64,000 bases of DNA from Clostridiales bacterium Firm_10 (GCA_001603025.1 LVAP01000007.1:1-64000), one strand, 5' to 3'. Counted from the stretch's first letter, positions 31,766-40,998 are shown. The notes: generated by a model not told the origin, from the sequence alone. Program-made: numbers and translations.

Positions 31766-34700
31766 ATGAAACTACTGCGCCGCGCGCTTCCCCTCCTGCT
31801 CCTCTTTGTCCTGCTGTTGGCGCAGCATGCCGGCGCGTCGGGGAAAAAGCGCCTCACGCTCATGGTTTATATGTGCGGGAGCAACCTCGAAAGCGGTTAT
31901 GGCTCGGCGACAGCGGACATTCAGGAGATCCTGTCCTCTGGCTTCGACGTGGATTCGGTGTCCGTGCTCATCATGACGGGCGGCTCAAACCACTGGAGCA
32001 TGGGCTATGATCCCGCGCAGATTTACATCAGCGAGGTGGGCAAACGCGGCATGCGGGCCGTGTGGCATTCCGACTCCATGAGCATGGGAGAACCCGAAAC
32101 GCTTACGCAACTGCTCTCTTACGGCATGGAAAACCACCCCGCGGAGGAATACGCGCTCATCCTGTGGGATCATGGCGGCGGACCCCTGGAGGGCGTATGC
32201 TGGGATGAAATCTTCTCGATGGACTGTCTGTCGCTCAACGAGCTGGTCAGGGCTCTTGATGACGCGGCGCTGCCCCGCAAGCTGAGCTGGATCGGATTCG
32301 ACGCCTGCCTGATGAGTTCGGCTGAGGTGGCAGCAGCGCTCTCTCCTTACGCGTCATATATGATCGCCTCCCAGGAAACGGAGCCCGCCAAGGGATGGAA
32401 TTATTCCTTCCTGGAAGGCATCGGATCGGATGAAAGCGGCGCGGAGACCGGCCGCCGGATTGTGGACGCGTACTTCGAGGGGCTGGAGGATTCCGGGGAT
32501 ATCCTGACGCTGGCCTGCCTGGACCTGTCGAAGACCGACGCCATGATCGAGGCCATGGATAAGGTATTCGCCCCGATCAGCGAATCCATGGACGCGGAGA
32601 GCTTCATCCGCCTGTCCGGGATGCGCATGAGTTCAACCGGATTCGGCAAGGCGGTGCGCGCCGTCGGGGAAGACGGCTACGACCTGGTGGACCTGGGCGA
32701 CCTGGTCAGCCGGTACGGACAGGACGCGCAGGCCCTGAAGGCGGCCATAGACGAGGCGGTCGTTTACAGCCGTTCAAGCGAAGAAGGCGCCGGAGGGCTC
32801 TCGGTCTACCACCCCTTCGTCAACAAGCGGAAATATGAGGAGTCATGGCGAGAGGATTACGCCGCCCTGCCCTTCAGTAAAGGATATGCGGCTTACCTGA
32901 ACGCCTTTGGCTCGCTGCTCACAGGCGCGGAGCTGGCCGAATGGACATCGCTCACCGCCTCGGACGCCGGCCTGGACGAGCAGGACAACAACCTCTTCTC
33001 GCTGCAGCTGACGCCGGAACAGGCGAACAGCTTCGCCTCCGCCCAGCTCATCGTGCTGGCCAATCCGTTCGCGGACAGCAGCGACATACCCTGCGCGCCG
33101 GTGGCGATCAGCCCCGCGGTCCTGGATGAAAACGGCCTGCTCACGGCCTCCTACGCCGGGCAGACGCTTTACATGACGAACGATGCCGGCCAGGTGCTCT
33201 GCGGCCCCATCAGCTATCAGCTTGCGGACGACGGCACGTGCCTTATTCTCGCGCATTATTGGAATGGGGATATCTTCAGCGCGCTTCTGGACGATATGAG
33301 CGCCCACAGCGCAGTGCTTTACAACTGCGCGCCGTCCGAAAGCGACCCCGACGAGCTGGTGGTCGTGAGGACGCGCGTGTGGGACGAAGCGACCGAGACC
33401 TACACCAACCGCATTGCCTTTGCGGAGGAAAACTACCAGACGATGGGCGTTTCATACCTCCTGCGCAAGCTGCCCCAGGCGGAAGGCGTGCTGCCGGCCT
33501 TTTCGGAATGGGAGGATTATGGCGCCGACGGCTTCGCCATGGAAACCATCACGCTGCCATGCCGCTGGCATCTCCGTTTTTTTGACACGCAGCAGTCCGG
33601 CGCGCAGTTCCGGGCCATCTTCGAAGTGACCGACGTGCAGCAGAACAGCTACTGCAGCCCGCCGGTGCCCGTCGAAAATCATAACCTGACGGACGTGGCC
33701 GTTGAGCCCCGCGTCATCACGGACGACCTGGAAGCGACGCTCAGCGTTTCCATTGATGAATCCCTGCTGAGCCCCTGTGTCAGGATGCGGCTGAATGTCG
33801 TCAATCGATCCGGCGGGGAACTCCGCGTTTCCTGTTCGCGCCTGGTGCTCAACGGCACGCGCAGCGTCAACGATAGCTGGCGGATGGATCCGATTGAACC
33901 CGGGGAATCCGGCGAGGCCCTCATCGTCGTTCCCACGATTGACCTGACTGACTTCGAGGCAATCACTACCGCTGACTGCATGATGACCGCCAGATGGCCT
34001 GACGGCAGCGACGAAGACATTCCCCTGCACTTTTCGCTGCGGGATGCGGACGTGCGGGCCATCGCCCCGCGTTCCGGCACGGTGCTGGCCGAAGCGGAAT
34101 CGCCGAACATCCTCTGCCGGCTGTATGCCCTGTCTGCCGTGGAGGACGGCTCCCTGGAGGGCAGCCTGCTCATCCGAAACAAAACAGAGCAGGAGCTGAG
34201 TCTCGGCTCCGCCGTGCTGATGGCCGACGGCGTGGCCACGCACACTTCCTGGAACGTCTCCACCATCACGCCTTCCATCGCTGCGCAGACGGAAGCCTGG
34301 ATGCCCTTCACCTACCACAACAAAATAGAGATCATGCCTCTCGACGTCTCGCCCGGCGGTTATATGAACCCGTTCTCCGTGCTCACTGGCGAGGATCACC
34401 TGGCGGAACACGCCGGACGCGAAGCGGTGCATTCCCTCGACCTGGCTCTTATGTATGATTCCGGAGCAGGCGTCTATCGGGACCGCGTGAGTTTGCCGCT
34501 CAGCACGCCCCTGGCGCTGAATCCGGTGCGGGACCGCTGGCCGCTGCTGGCGGAAGGCGACGTTTCGGTGCGTATAAACAGCCTCGCCGTAGGTTCGCAT
34601 GGCATAAGCCTGATTGCGGAGATACGCAACGACACGGACGATGACCTTTCCCTCACACTGCCGGATTCCACGCTCAACGGCTCTCCCGACGCCGCCCACA

Positions 34701-36226
34701 CATACTGGACATGCAGCCTGCCGGCGCGCGCCGTAGTGTTCTCTGAGATCAAGCTGACCTACAGCGAATCCTTCCAGCCCGACGAAGGCGTTTCGGAATT
34801 GGGCCTTCTCTTCAAGTACGGCGACGCATCGTGCGGCCCATGCCTGATCCGCATGCGTGAGCCCGCCAAGCCCGCATCCGGCGAAGCGGTCTGTCTTCAG
34901 GCCCTGGCAGGTGATTTTGGCATTGCGCCCGCCGCCTTCCGCACGCTTGCTCAGCCGATTCCGATTGATCCCGCCACCGTTACGGAAGAAGCCTTCACGG
35001 CCGACATGGCGGTCGATCTGGTCGAAAGCGAGGACGGAAACCCGAAGCTGCGCCTGACGATGAAGATTACAAACCTGACCGACGGCGATTTCGCCCTCAC
35101 GACCGATCAGTACGTCGGCGTCGCCGTCAAGGATATCATGCTGAATGACACGCGCTGCACCAATGCTGTCATGAACTGCTTCATGCTGGAACACGGCGCG
35201 CAGGAGAATCTTTCCGTCTGCATTGAGCCGCATGATCTGATGGGGCTGGAACGGATCGACAGCCTGAGCTGCCTGGTCTCCATCGCCATCAGCGAAGGGA
35301 ATATCGTTCAGTACCCCTTGCGCTTTACACTGGCAGACGCCGGTATTCCCACGCCGGCGCTGCCCGAGCCGATGACCCAGGCGGAAGGAGCCGGCGGCGT
35401 CTGGCAGCTGCTCGGTCTGTCTCAGGATGAGAGCGGCGACTTCCATGCCCTGCTGAGGGTAGAAAACCGCGGCGAGGCGATGGAATTTGCAAACAGCGCC
35501 GTCCTGCTCAACGGGATCGGCATCGGCGACGCCTTCAGCCTCTCCGTGCCGTCTGAATCGGACCGCATTTTCCCCATGACCATAAACGACGACATTCTTG
35601 TGAGCAGCTATCTCCTGCCCGTCAGCGGAAACGACAGCCTTGACGTGACCCTCGCGGACCGCGTGCTCGAACGTCAGGGCACGGATTCCATCTCCGAACT
35701 CCGCCTGCTGCTGGGCTACAACCTGGACGAGCTGGCCTATGACCACGTCCTCAGCCTGACGCTGAAGGAACCCGCTGCGCTGAACGGCGCAATTCCGCCT
35801 CATGAAGGCAATGAAGGCAGCGCGGCGTTGGTGGAAGGCGCCGTGTCCGCCGACGTGAAAGCCCTGTTGCTGGGCGACGACCGCATCGGCGTCGTCCTCG
35901 AGCTGCGCAATGACACGGACGAGGACAACCTGCTGGTCCTGTGGGACGTCCTCGCGGACGGGTGGAGCGCCAGGCCCTACGGAACATGGAACAGGTACAA
36001 CATCATCCCGGCCCGCTCCGTCATTGAGAAGGGCATCGTCCTCAGCACGGAAGAATCCCTCTCTCCCGGCGACACGGTACGCAGAATTGTCTTCTCGCTG
36101 CAGGTGCTGGGTATGGACCGCGCCGACGTGACGCTGCTGCTGCCTGAAGGCGCGCGGCTCGGCGTGGAGCATGGGCTGCTGCTGGACGGCGCGCAGCTGG
36201 AAAGCCAGCCTGCCGCGTTCAAATGA
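31766..36226 (+). CDS. Secreted clostripain-family (C11) cysteine protease with six C-terminal repeats
   Basis: The 1486-residue product begins with a signal peptide (LLRRALPLLLLFVLLLAQHA). The C11 protease domain (about 30-390) shows RLTLMVYMCGSNLES, the catalytic His in ILWDHGGG (His 136) and Cys in GFDACLMSS (Cys 181). C11 enzymes cut after arginine or lysine and self-activate. The C-terminal half carries about six degenerate beta-sandwich repeats, about 127-149 residues apart, each with a motif like EIRNDTDDDLSLTL (about residues 670, 797, 946, 1095, 1227, 1373). The start may be GTG six bases earlier (31760), with AAAGGCAG upstream. It is unusually long for the family, which mostly has 400-600 residues. 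It is probably exported and acts on surface or host proteins. Confidence 0.85.
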   Translation: MKLLRRALPLLLLFVLLLAQHAGASGKKRLTLMVYMCGSNLESGYGSATADIQEILSSGFDVDSVSVLIMTGGSNHWSMGYDPAQIYISEVGKRGMRAVWHSDSMSMGEPETLTQLLSYGMENHPAEEYALILWDHGGGPLEGVCWDEIFSMDCLSLNELVRALDDAALPRKLSWIGFDACLMSSAEVAAALSPYASYMIASQETEPAKGWNYSFLEGIGSDESGAETGRRIVDAYFEGLEDSGDILTLACLDLSKTDAMIEAMDKVFAPISESMDAESFIRLSGMRMSSTGFGKAVRAVGEDGYDLVDLGDLVSRYGQDAQALKAAIDEAVVYSRSSEEGAGGLSVYHPFVNKRKYEESWREDYAALPFSKGYAAYLNAFGSLLTGAELAEWTSLTASDAGLDEQDNNLFSLQLTPEQANSFASAQLIVLANPFADSSDIPCAPVAISPAVLDENGLLTASYAGQTLYMTNDAGQVLCGPISYQLADDGTCLILAHYWNGDIFSALLDDMSAHSAVLYNCAPSESDPDELVVVRTRVWDEATETYTNRIAFAEENYQTMGVSYLLRKLPQAEGVLPAFSEWEDYGADGFAMETITLPCRWHLRFFDTQQSGAQFRAIFEVTDVQQNSYCSPPVPVENHNLTDVAVEPRVITDDLEATLSVSIDESLLSPCVRMRLNVVNRSGGELRVSCSRLVLNGTRSVNDSWRMDPIEPGESGEALIVVPTIDLTDFEAITTADCMMTARWPDGSDEDIPLHFSLRDADVRAIAPRSGTVLAEAESPNILCRLYALSAVEDGSLEGSLLIRNKTEQELSLGSAVLMADGVATHTSWNVSTITPSIAAQTEAWMPFTYHNKIEIMPLDVSPGGYMNPFSVLTGEDHLAEHAGREAVHSLDLALMYDSGAGVYRDRVSLPLSTPLALNPVRDRWPLLAEGDVSVRINSLAVGSHGISLIAEIRNDTDDDLSLTLPDSTLNGSPDAAHTYWTCSLPARAVVFSEIKLTYSESFQPDEGVSELGLLFKYGDASCGPCLIRMREPAKPASGEAVCLQALAGDFGIAPAAFRTLAQPIPIDPATVTEEAFTADMAVDLVESEDGNPKLRLTMKITNLTDGDFALTTDQYVGVAVKDIMLNDTRCTNAVMNCFMLEHGAQENLSVCIEPHDLMGLERIDSLSCLVSIAISEGNIVQYPLRFTLADAGIPTPALPEPMTQAEGAGGVWQLLGLSQDESGDFHALLRVENRGEAMEFANSAVLLNGIGIGDAFSLSVPSESDRIFPMTINDDILVSSYLLPVSGNDSLDVTLADRVLERQGTDSISELRLLLGYNLDELAYDHVLSLTLKEPAALNGAIPPHEGNEGSAALVEGAVSADVKALLLGDDRIGVVLELRNDTDEDNLLVLWDVLADGWSARPYGTWNRYNIIPARSVIEKGIVLSTEESLSPGDTVRRIVFSLQVLGMDRADVTLLLPEGARLGVEHGLLLDGAQLESQPAAFK

Positions 36227-36301
36227 CCGACATGGCGCCATTGAGAAAATGGGCCGGCACAGAAGCAGAAATACGGATCGGGCAGCATGCCCGGAGGGAT
36301 T

Positions 36302-36988
36302 ATGAGAATCATTTTTGTGCGTCACGGCGAGCCCAATTACGCGCTCGACTGCCTGACCGATGAAGGAAAAATCCAGGCGGCCGCCGCCGCGGAACGGCTG
36401 AGCGGAGAAGACATCTCCGAGATCTATGCCTCCCCCTGCGGCCGGGCGGCTGAGACCGCCTCCTACACCGCGCGGCGCCTGGAATTGCCGATAACCACTC
36501 TTGAGTATATGCGCGAAATCTCCTGGGGCGGAGCCGACATTCCCGACAAGGGCCACCCCTGGAAGCTCGGCAGCCGGATGCTGGCGGAGGGTTTCGATTT
36601 CTATAGCCGGGACTGGCGGGAGCACCCCTACTTCAAAGAGAACGCCTCAACGGAATGCTATGGGATAATTGCCGCCCGCATCGATGAATTCCTGGCGGAG
36701 CATGGTTACAGGCACGAGGGCGGACGTTTCCTCTGCCATGGCGGCACGGCGAAGACCATCGCCCTGTTCAGCCACGGCGGATCGGGCGCATGCGTTCTCT
36801 CCCACCTGCTGGGCCTGCCGTTCCCATACGTCTCTTCCGTATTGCCTTATGGTTTCACATCCATTATCATCCTGAACTTCCCGGTGGACGAAGGCGCATA
36901 TGTCTTTCCCCGGCTGGAGCTGTTTAATGACTGCGCCCATATCCGGCGCGCCGCCGATGGGCCGAAGCTCCAGCAGGAATCGGAGTGA
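36302..36988 (+). CDS. Histidine phosphatase superfamily protein
   Basis: The 228-residue product opens with the catalytic motif MRIIFVRHGEPNY (RHGE) and has SPCGRAAETASY and FLCHGGT with the second active-site histidine. These are the phosphoglycerate-mutase-like histidine phosphatases, which remove phosphate from sugars, nucleotides or proteins. The start at 36302 follows GGAGGG at a short distance; the ATG five codons earlier has no ribosome site. It follows the protease gene by 75 bp and no terminator is seen between them, so they may be cotranscribed. Confidence 0.87.
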   Translation: MRIIFVRHGEPNYALDCLTDEGKIQAAAAAERLSGEDISEIYASPCGRAAETASYTARRLELPITTLEYMREISWGGADIPDKGHPWKLGSRMLAEGFDFYSRDWREHPYFKENASTECYGIIAARIDEFLAEHGYRHEGGRFLCHGGTAKTIALFSHGGSGACVLSHLLGLPFPYVSSVLPYGFTSIIILNFPVDEGAYVFPRLELFNDCAHIRRAADGPKLQQESE

Positions 36989-37001
36989 CTGCGGAAACGC
37001 T

Positions 37002-37030
37002 TTGTTTCCATCGTGCCGCTGTGGTATAAT
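37002..37030 (+). promoter_or_regulatory. Promoter of the MATE-GHKL fusion gene
   Basis: A -35 TTGTTT (37002-37007) and a -10 TATAAT (37025-37030, preceded by TGG) are 17 bp apart, about 60 bp upstream of the start codon. Confidence 0.75.
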
Positions 37031-37090
37031 TCCTCTGAGATACAGTAAAAAGACGCCCCGGTCCGGGCTGTCAGGTTAAGGAGATTTGAC

Positions 37091-38884
37091 ATGAAGACCG
37101 GCAAAGGAAAAACAGAATATACCTTCCCGGAAAGCGGACGGGAAATGATCGGGATGCTGGTGCGCCGGATGCTGGCTGCACAGGTGCTGTCGGCGCTCAC
37201 GGTGTCGCTGTGCCTGCTGATCGACAACATCATGATCGGTCGCTTTCTCGGCGTCGCGGCCCTTGCTGCATACGGCCTTGCCAACCCGATACTGCTCGTG
37301 ATCGGCGCGGTGGGCAGCCTGCTGTCCGCCGGCGTGCAGGTGGCCTGCAGCCGGTCGCTGGGCAAGGGCATGCAGGAAGAAACGAACGCGGGCTATTCCA
37401 CCGCCGTCGTCGCGGCGGCGGTGTTCTCCGCGGCGTTTGTGGCGCTGGTCGCGCTCCTGCGCGTGCCGCTGGCCCGGCTGATGGGCGCCAGCGAGCCCGG
37501 CCTCCTCAGCGATACCAGCAGCTATATGGCCGGTTTCATCATCGGGGCTCCGGCGACGATGAGCGCGCTGATCCTGGTGCCCTTCCTCCAGATTGCCGGA
37601 CAGAGCAGCCTGCTGATCGCGGCCGTGCTGGGCATGACCGCGGCTGACGTGGCCTTCGATCTGCTCAGCGTGTTCGTGTTCAACGGCGGCATGTTCGGCA
37701 TGGGCCTGGCGTCTTCGCTGAGCTATTATGTCGCCATGGTCATAGGCGGGGGTTATTTCCTCTCGAAAAAATGCGTGTTCAAATTCTCGTTCGCGGGCGT
37801 AAGGCGCGAAAAGCTCCGGGAGCTCCTGGCGGGCGGCGCGCCGACCATGGTCGGCATGGCCTCCTCCGTGGCGCTGGTTTTCGCCATGAACAAAATCCTG
37901 ATGGGAACCGGCGGCGATGCGATGGTCGCGGCGTTCTCCGTCATCAGCACGATCGGCAACGCCAGCAACTGCATCAGCACCGGCACAGGCGGCGTCGCGC
38001 TGACGCTCTCCAGCATGTTCTATAACGAAGAGGATCGCACCAGTCTGCGCAGCCTGCTGGGTGAGATCGCCCGCGCCGCGGCAGTGCTGGGCGCAGCGGC
38101 CATGGCGCTGCTGCTCATCTTCGCGCCGGCCTGCGTGCGGCTTTTCATTCCCGAAGCGGGAGCGAGCCAACGCGCGGCTGTCTTCGGCCTGCGGGCCTTC
38201 TCGCTGGGGCTCATCCCCTGCTGTCTGAATAATGCTCTCAAAAGCAGCTATCAGGGCACAGGTCGGGTCGGACTCATGGAAATCCTGTCCCTGCTGGAAA
38301 ACGTGACGCTGCCGGTGGCGGCTGCCCTGGCCGCCCGCTGCGTGGCAGGTGTTCCCGGCGTGTGGTTCTACTTCTTTGCAGGCGAAGCGCTGACGCTCGC
38401 CGGCGTCATGGGCTGGGTCTGGATACAAAAGAGGGCTGTCACCTGGCAGGCGGACGACGTGCTGCTGCTGCGCAGCGGCTTTGGCGTGCCGCCGGAGGAT
38501 CTGCTCGAAACGGATATTCACAGCATAAACGACGTCATGACCGCGTCCCGCGCGGCGGAGGCTTTCTGCCGCGCGCATGGCGGCGACGACCGCCTGAGCA
38601 CCCACATGGCCCTGTGCGTGGAGGAGATGGGCACGAACATCGTCACGCACGGCTTTGCTCCGAACGGGAAGAACCGCCTTTCCATCCGCCTGCAGCGCAA
38701 GGACAATCGCTGGACGCTGCGCTTCCGCGACGACTGCATGGCCTTCGATCCGGTGAGCCACGTATCGCAGCACACCAGTTCTGATAGCATCGGCATCCGA
38801 CTGGCGATGCGCGTCGCCGACGAGGCGCGCTACACCTATTCCATGAACCTGAACAACCTCACGCTGATCCTGCGGCAGGAATGA
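37091..38884 (+). CDS. MATE-family transporter fused to a C-terminal GHKL/RsbW-like ATPase domain
   Basis: The 597-residue product has a MATE transporter of about 450 residues with twelve predicted membrane spans (first LSALTVSLCLLIDNIMIGRF) and then about 135 residues that look like an anti-sigma/histidine-kinase type ATPase. The N-box is CVEEMGTNIVTHGF, followed by LRFRDDCMAFDP (G1-like) and SIGIRLAMRVAD (G2-like). MATE proteins export cationic compounds with Na+ or H+. The fused domain is of the RsbW/SpoIIAB kind, so the pump may be linked to nucleotide binding or signalling. AAGGAGATTTGAC precedes the ATG and the gene has its own promoter. Confidence 0.85.
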   Translation: MKTGKGKTEYTFPESGREMIGMLVRRMLAAQVLSALTVSLCLLIDNIMIGRFLGVAALAAYGLANPILLVIGAVGSLLSAGVQVACSRSLGKGMQEETNAGYSTAVVAAAVFSAAFVALVALLRVPLARLMGASEPGLLSDTSSYMAGFIIGAPATMSALILVPFLQIAGQSSLLIAAVLGMTAADVAFDLLSVFVFNGGMFGMGLASSLSYYVAMVIGGGYFLSKKCVFKFSFAGVRREKLRELLAGGAPTMVGMASSVALVFAMNKILMGTGGDAMVAAFSVISTIGNASNCISTGTGGVALTLSSMFYNEEDRTSLRSLLGEIARAAAVLGAAAMALLLIFAPACVRLFIPEAGASQRAAVFGLRAFSLGLIPCCLNNALKSSYQGTGRVGLMEILSLLENVTLPVAAALAARCVAGVPGVWFYFFAGEALTLAGVMGWVWIQKRAVTWQADDVLLLRSGFGVPPEDLLETDIHSINDVMTASRAAEAFCRAHGGDDRLSTHMALCVEEMGTNIVTHGFAPNGKNRLSIRLQRKDNRWTLRFRDDCMAFDPVSHVSQHTSSDSIGIRLAMRVADEARYTYSMNLNNLTLILRQE

Positions 38885-38940
38885 TCTGCGGCCGATCGGC
38901 GGCGACGAAGGAGGGCCGGCGCGGAAAAAGCGCGAAAAAC

Positions 38941-39135
38941 ATGAACGCAAACACCGATAAAGACGAATGGGATTCCATGACCTACGAGGAGAAAAACCGG
39001 CAGCTGTATCTGCGCCAGAAGCGCTTGCTGGCATCGTTTCTGGCGCGGGGCGCCATCACAAAGGCGCAGTATGAAAAGAGCCTGCGCGACCTGACCGCCA
39101 AGATGATCGGAGCAAGGGATCCCGACGGTCAGTAG
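38941..39135 (+). CDS. Small hypothetical protein of Clostridia
   Basis: This 64-residue product reads MTYEEKNRQLYLRQKRLLAS, then ITKAQYEKSLRDLT near its end, a short helical pattern I recognise from small uncharacterised proteins common in Clostridia genomes, some beside mobile elements. No recombinase or mobility gene is present here. The start is uncertain: GAAGGAGGG lies about 25 bases upstream of the ATG at 38941, and an in-frame ATG at 38881 overlaps the MATE stop codon. It has no predicted membrane span. Confidence 0.55.
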   Translation: MNANTDKDEWDSMTYEEKNRQLYLRQKRLLASFLARGAITKAQYEKSLRDLTAKMIGARDPDGQ

Positions 39136-39203
39136 CGCGCTCAGCTTTCTTCACGACAGCGGCAGTCTGCGGCAAACCAGGAGGAAAAAACACGGAAAGG
39201 AAA

Positions 39204-39582
39204 ATGGCGGAACTGTACGCGCTGTACAGGGAGCCGCAGAAGGGCATCAGGTATGACTCTCCGGAGGTCCTGCTGATAAAGCATATCTCCGAAGGCGATT
39301 ATGAAAGCGCGTCGGCGCTGTTCCGCGAAAAAAAAAGCAGTTTACGCAAAACCCGCCCGTCGTGGACGCGCCTTACGGCCGGTTTGAGGGAAAAGCCCAG
39401 GTCCATTCCTCCGCCGCTTCGGGGCGGATGCGATGACCGTTCTTCCCATGTTCCAGACGCGCAGCGGCGGCCGTTCCGTCACGGAAATGGTGCTCAATTT
39501 CGAAGTCGGCGGGATGATCGACCCAGCATCCCGCGGCAGAAAAAAGAAGCCTTTGAAAGAGCGGCCGCCTGGCGTGCAGTGA
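39204..39582 (+). pseudogene. NTF2/SnoaL-like protein gene broken by two frameshifts
   Basis: The reading frame starts at 39204 with MAELYALYREPQKGIRYDS and continues to REKK at about 39335. A nine-A run then shifts the frame by one base, and the coding signal continues as QFTQNPPVVDAPYGRFEGKA to about 39405. A second shift leads to FLRRFGADAMTVLPMFQTRS and EMVLNFEVGGMIDPA, stopping at 39580-39582. The joined protein would be about 120 residues and looks like an NTF2/SnoaL fold, though no catalytic residue is clear. AAAGGAAA precedes the ATG. Either the gene is decayed or the assembly has two single-base errors. Confidence 0.65.
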
Positions 39583-39645
39583 GCGCCGGCGGCGCTTTTC
39601 TTTGGCGAAATCCCATTTCTTCAGGCCAGTTCGGCGACCCGCGTC

Positions 39646-39692
39646 TTGACAAAAGGCCGCCGATGGAATATAATAACACTTGTTATAATATT
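39646..39692 (+). promoter_or_regulatory. Promoter with operator-like inverted repeat for the TetR/CPBP unit
   Basis: A full-consensus -35 TTGACA (39646-39651) and -10 TATAAT (39669-39674) are 17 bp apart. An 11-bp inverted repeat with one mismatch, AATATAATAAC-N4-GTTATAATATT (39667-39692), overlaps the -10. Its place and symmetry fit a TetR-type operator, so autoregulation by the next gene is likely. Confidence 0.85.
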
Positions 39693-39709
39693 CTTCAGCG
39701 GAGGGATCC

Positions 39710-40255
39710 ATGCCCAGAAAACCAACCGCGACAAAGGAGCAGATCATCGACGGCGCATTCCGGCTGATCCGAAAGGAGGGGCCGGAAGCCCTGACCGCCA
39801 GGAACCTCGCCGCCGAGCTCGGGTGCTCCACGCAGCCGGTCATGTATCAGTTTCCGAATCTATCGGAGCTGAAGGAGCTGGCTTACCAGAGAGCGGATCA
39901 GTTTCATACGGAGTACATCATGTCCACGGAAAGCCTGCTGGAAACTGGGCTGCGGTACATCCGTTTCGCCTCGGAAGAAACGCACCTGTTCCGCTTTCTC
40001 TTCCAGTCCGGCCATTTTGACGGAGCAAACTTCCTTGACATGATCCGGGACGAGGAGCCGGGAGGCCTGCTTTCCATCGTCGCCGCCGAAATGAAGCTGC
40101 CCGCGAAAGATGCCGCACCCGCCTTTGAGGCTCTGTTCATCGCGGTGCATGGCTATGCGTCCCTTATCGCAAACAACGCCATCAAATACGACCCCGCCGC
40201 CATAGAGAACACGCTGACCTCCATCGCCGCGGGATTATTGGGAGAGGATGATTGA
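39710..40255 (+). CDS. TetR/AcrR-family transcriptional repressor
   Basis: The 181-residue product has an N-terminal TetR helix-turn-helix (ATKEQIIDGAFRLIRKEGPE, then LTARNLAAELGCSTQPVMYQ, about 7-48) and a C-terminal ligand-binding helical domain. TetR repressors usually control their own gene and a neighbour. The overlapping palindrome in the promoter supports this. The stop codon overlaps the TTG start of the next gene by two bases, so the two are coupled. GGAGGGATCC precedes the ATG. The inducing ligand is unknown. Confidence 0.92.
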   Translation: MPRKPTATKEQIIDGAFRLIRKEGPEALTARNLAAELGCSTQPVMYQFPNLSELKELAYQRADQFHTEYIMSTESLLETGLRYIRFASEETHLFRFLFQSGHFDGANFLDMIRDEEPGGLLSIVAAEMKLPAKDAAPAFEALFIAVHGYASLIANNAIKYDPAAIENTLTSIAAGLLGEDD

Positions 40256-40998
40256 TTACGCTTAAGCTCTATCGCAGAAATGAAATACTGTTTGCCATTG
40301 CCGTCATCGTCGCGTATGTGCTTGTGTGCGGCAACCTGCGGGCCTTGGGAGACGACAGCCCGTATATGACGCTCGGCCTTCTGGCTTTTTCCGGGCTGCT
40401 GTTCGCTTTTGTCAGGAAGAATGGTCTGATGGAGAAATACGGCTTAAGCGGATGGGCGCGCAACTCAAGGCAGATGCTGTATTTCATTCCGCTGTGGATC
40501 GTCACCACGGGAAACCTCTGGGGCGGAGTCATGCCCAAATATGAAGGGATCGGCCTGTTGTGCGCGGTGGCCTCTTTCGCGCTGGTCGGTTTCGCAGAAG
40601 AACTGGTGTTCCGCGGCATCCTGTTCAAAGCCATGCTGAAGGACGGCAGCGCCAAGACGGCGGTCATCGTGTCCTCCGTCACCTTCGGCATCGGCCACAT
40701 CGTCAACCTGTTGACAGGCCAGGCCAGTTTTGAAACCGTCCTTCAGATCATCTTCGCGATCTCGATGGGCTTCATCTTCACGTTCGTGTTTTACAAAAGC
40801 GGCAGCATGCTGCCGGGCATCATTTCCCACAGCCTGATCGATGTGTTTTCCGTGTTTTCAGGCAGATCCGAAACAGCCGACTGGATTTCCATGGGCGTCG
40901 TCCTCGTGGTCGCCATTGCCTACAGCATCTGCCTCAGCCGCGTTGAAACGCCCCCTGTCAACAGGGCAGGACATTCGGAAAATGCGGGCAGGGCCTGA
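40252..40998 (+). CDS. CPBP (CAAX/type II) intramembrane metalloprotease
   Basis: The 248-residue membrane protein has the CPBP motifs EELVFRG (Glu 116, Glu 117, Arg 121) and FGIGHIVN plus a later SHSLID, the three blocks that form the glutamate/histidine metal site. Family members process prenylated proteins or bacteriocin-related peptides, or give self-immunity. The start is TTG at 40252, overlapping the TetR stop (TTGA) with GGGAGAGG just before it. The pair is regulated together by the upstream operator. The target is unknown. Confidence 0.87.
   Translation: MITLKLYRRNEILFAIAVIVAYVLVCGNLRALGDDSPYMTLGLLAFSGLLFAFVRKNGLMEKYGLSGWARNSRQMLYFIPLWIVTTGNLWGGVMPKYEGIGLLCAVASFALVGFAEELVFRGILFKAMLKDGSAKTAVIVSSVTFGIGHIVNLLTGQASFETVLQIIFAISMGFIFTFVFYKSGSMLPGIISHSLIDVFSVFSGRSETADWISMGVVLVVAIAYSICLSRVETPPVNRAGHSENAGRA

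Noticed and set aside
33452-36625. A 1057-codon open frame antisense to the C11 protease gene
   Set aside because: It is exactly opposite a well-supported secreted protease with signal peptide and catalytic motifs. GC-rich DNA gives long antisense frames, and this one has no ribosome site, domain or credible composition.
39204-39335. Short frame at 39204 as an independent intact gene
   Set aside because: The protein-like signal continues across two other frames to 39582, so it is better described as the start of a broken gene.
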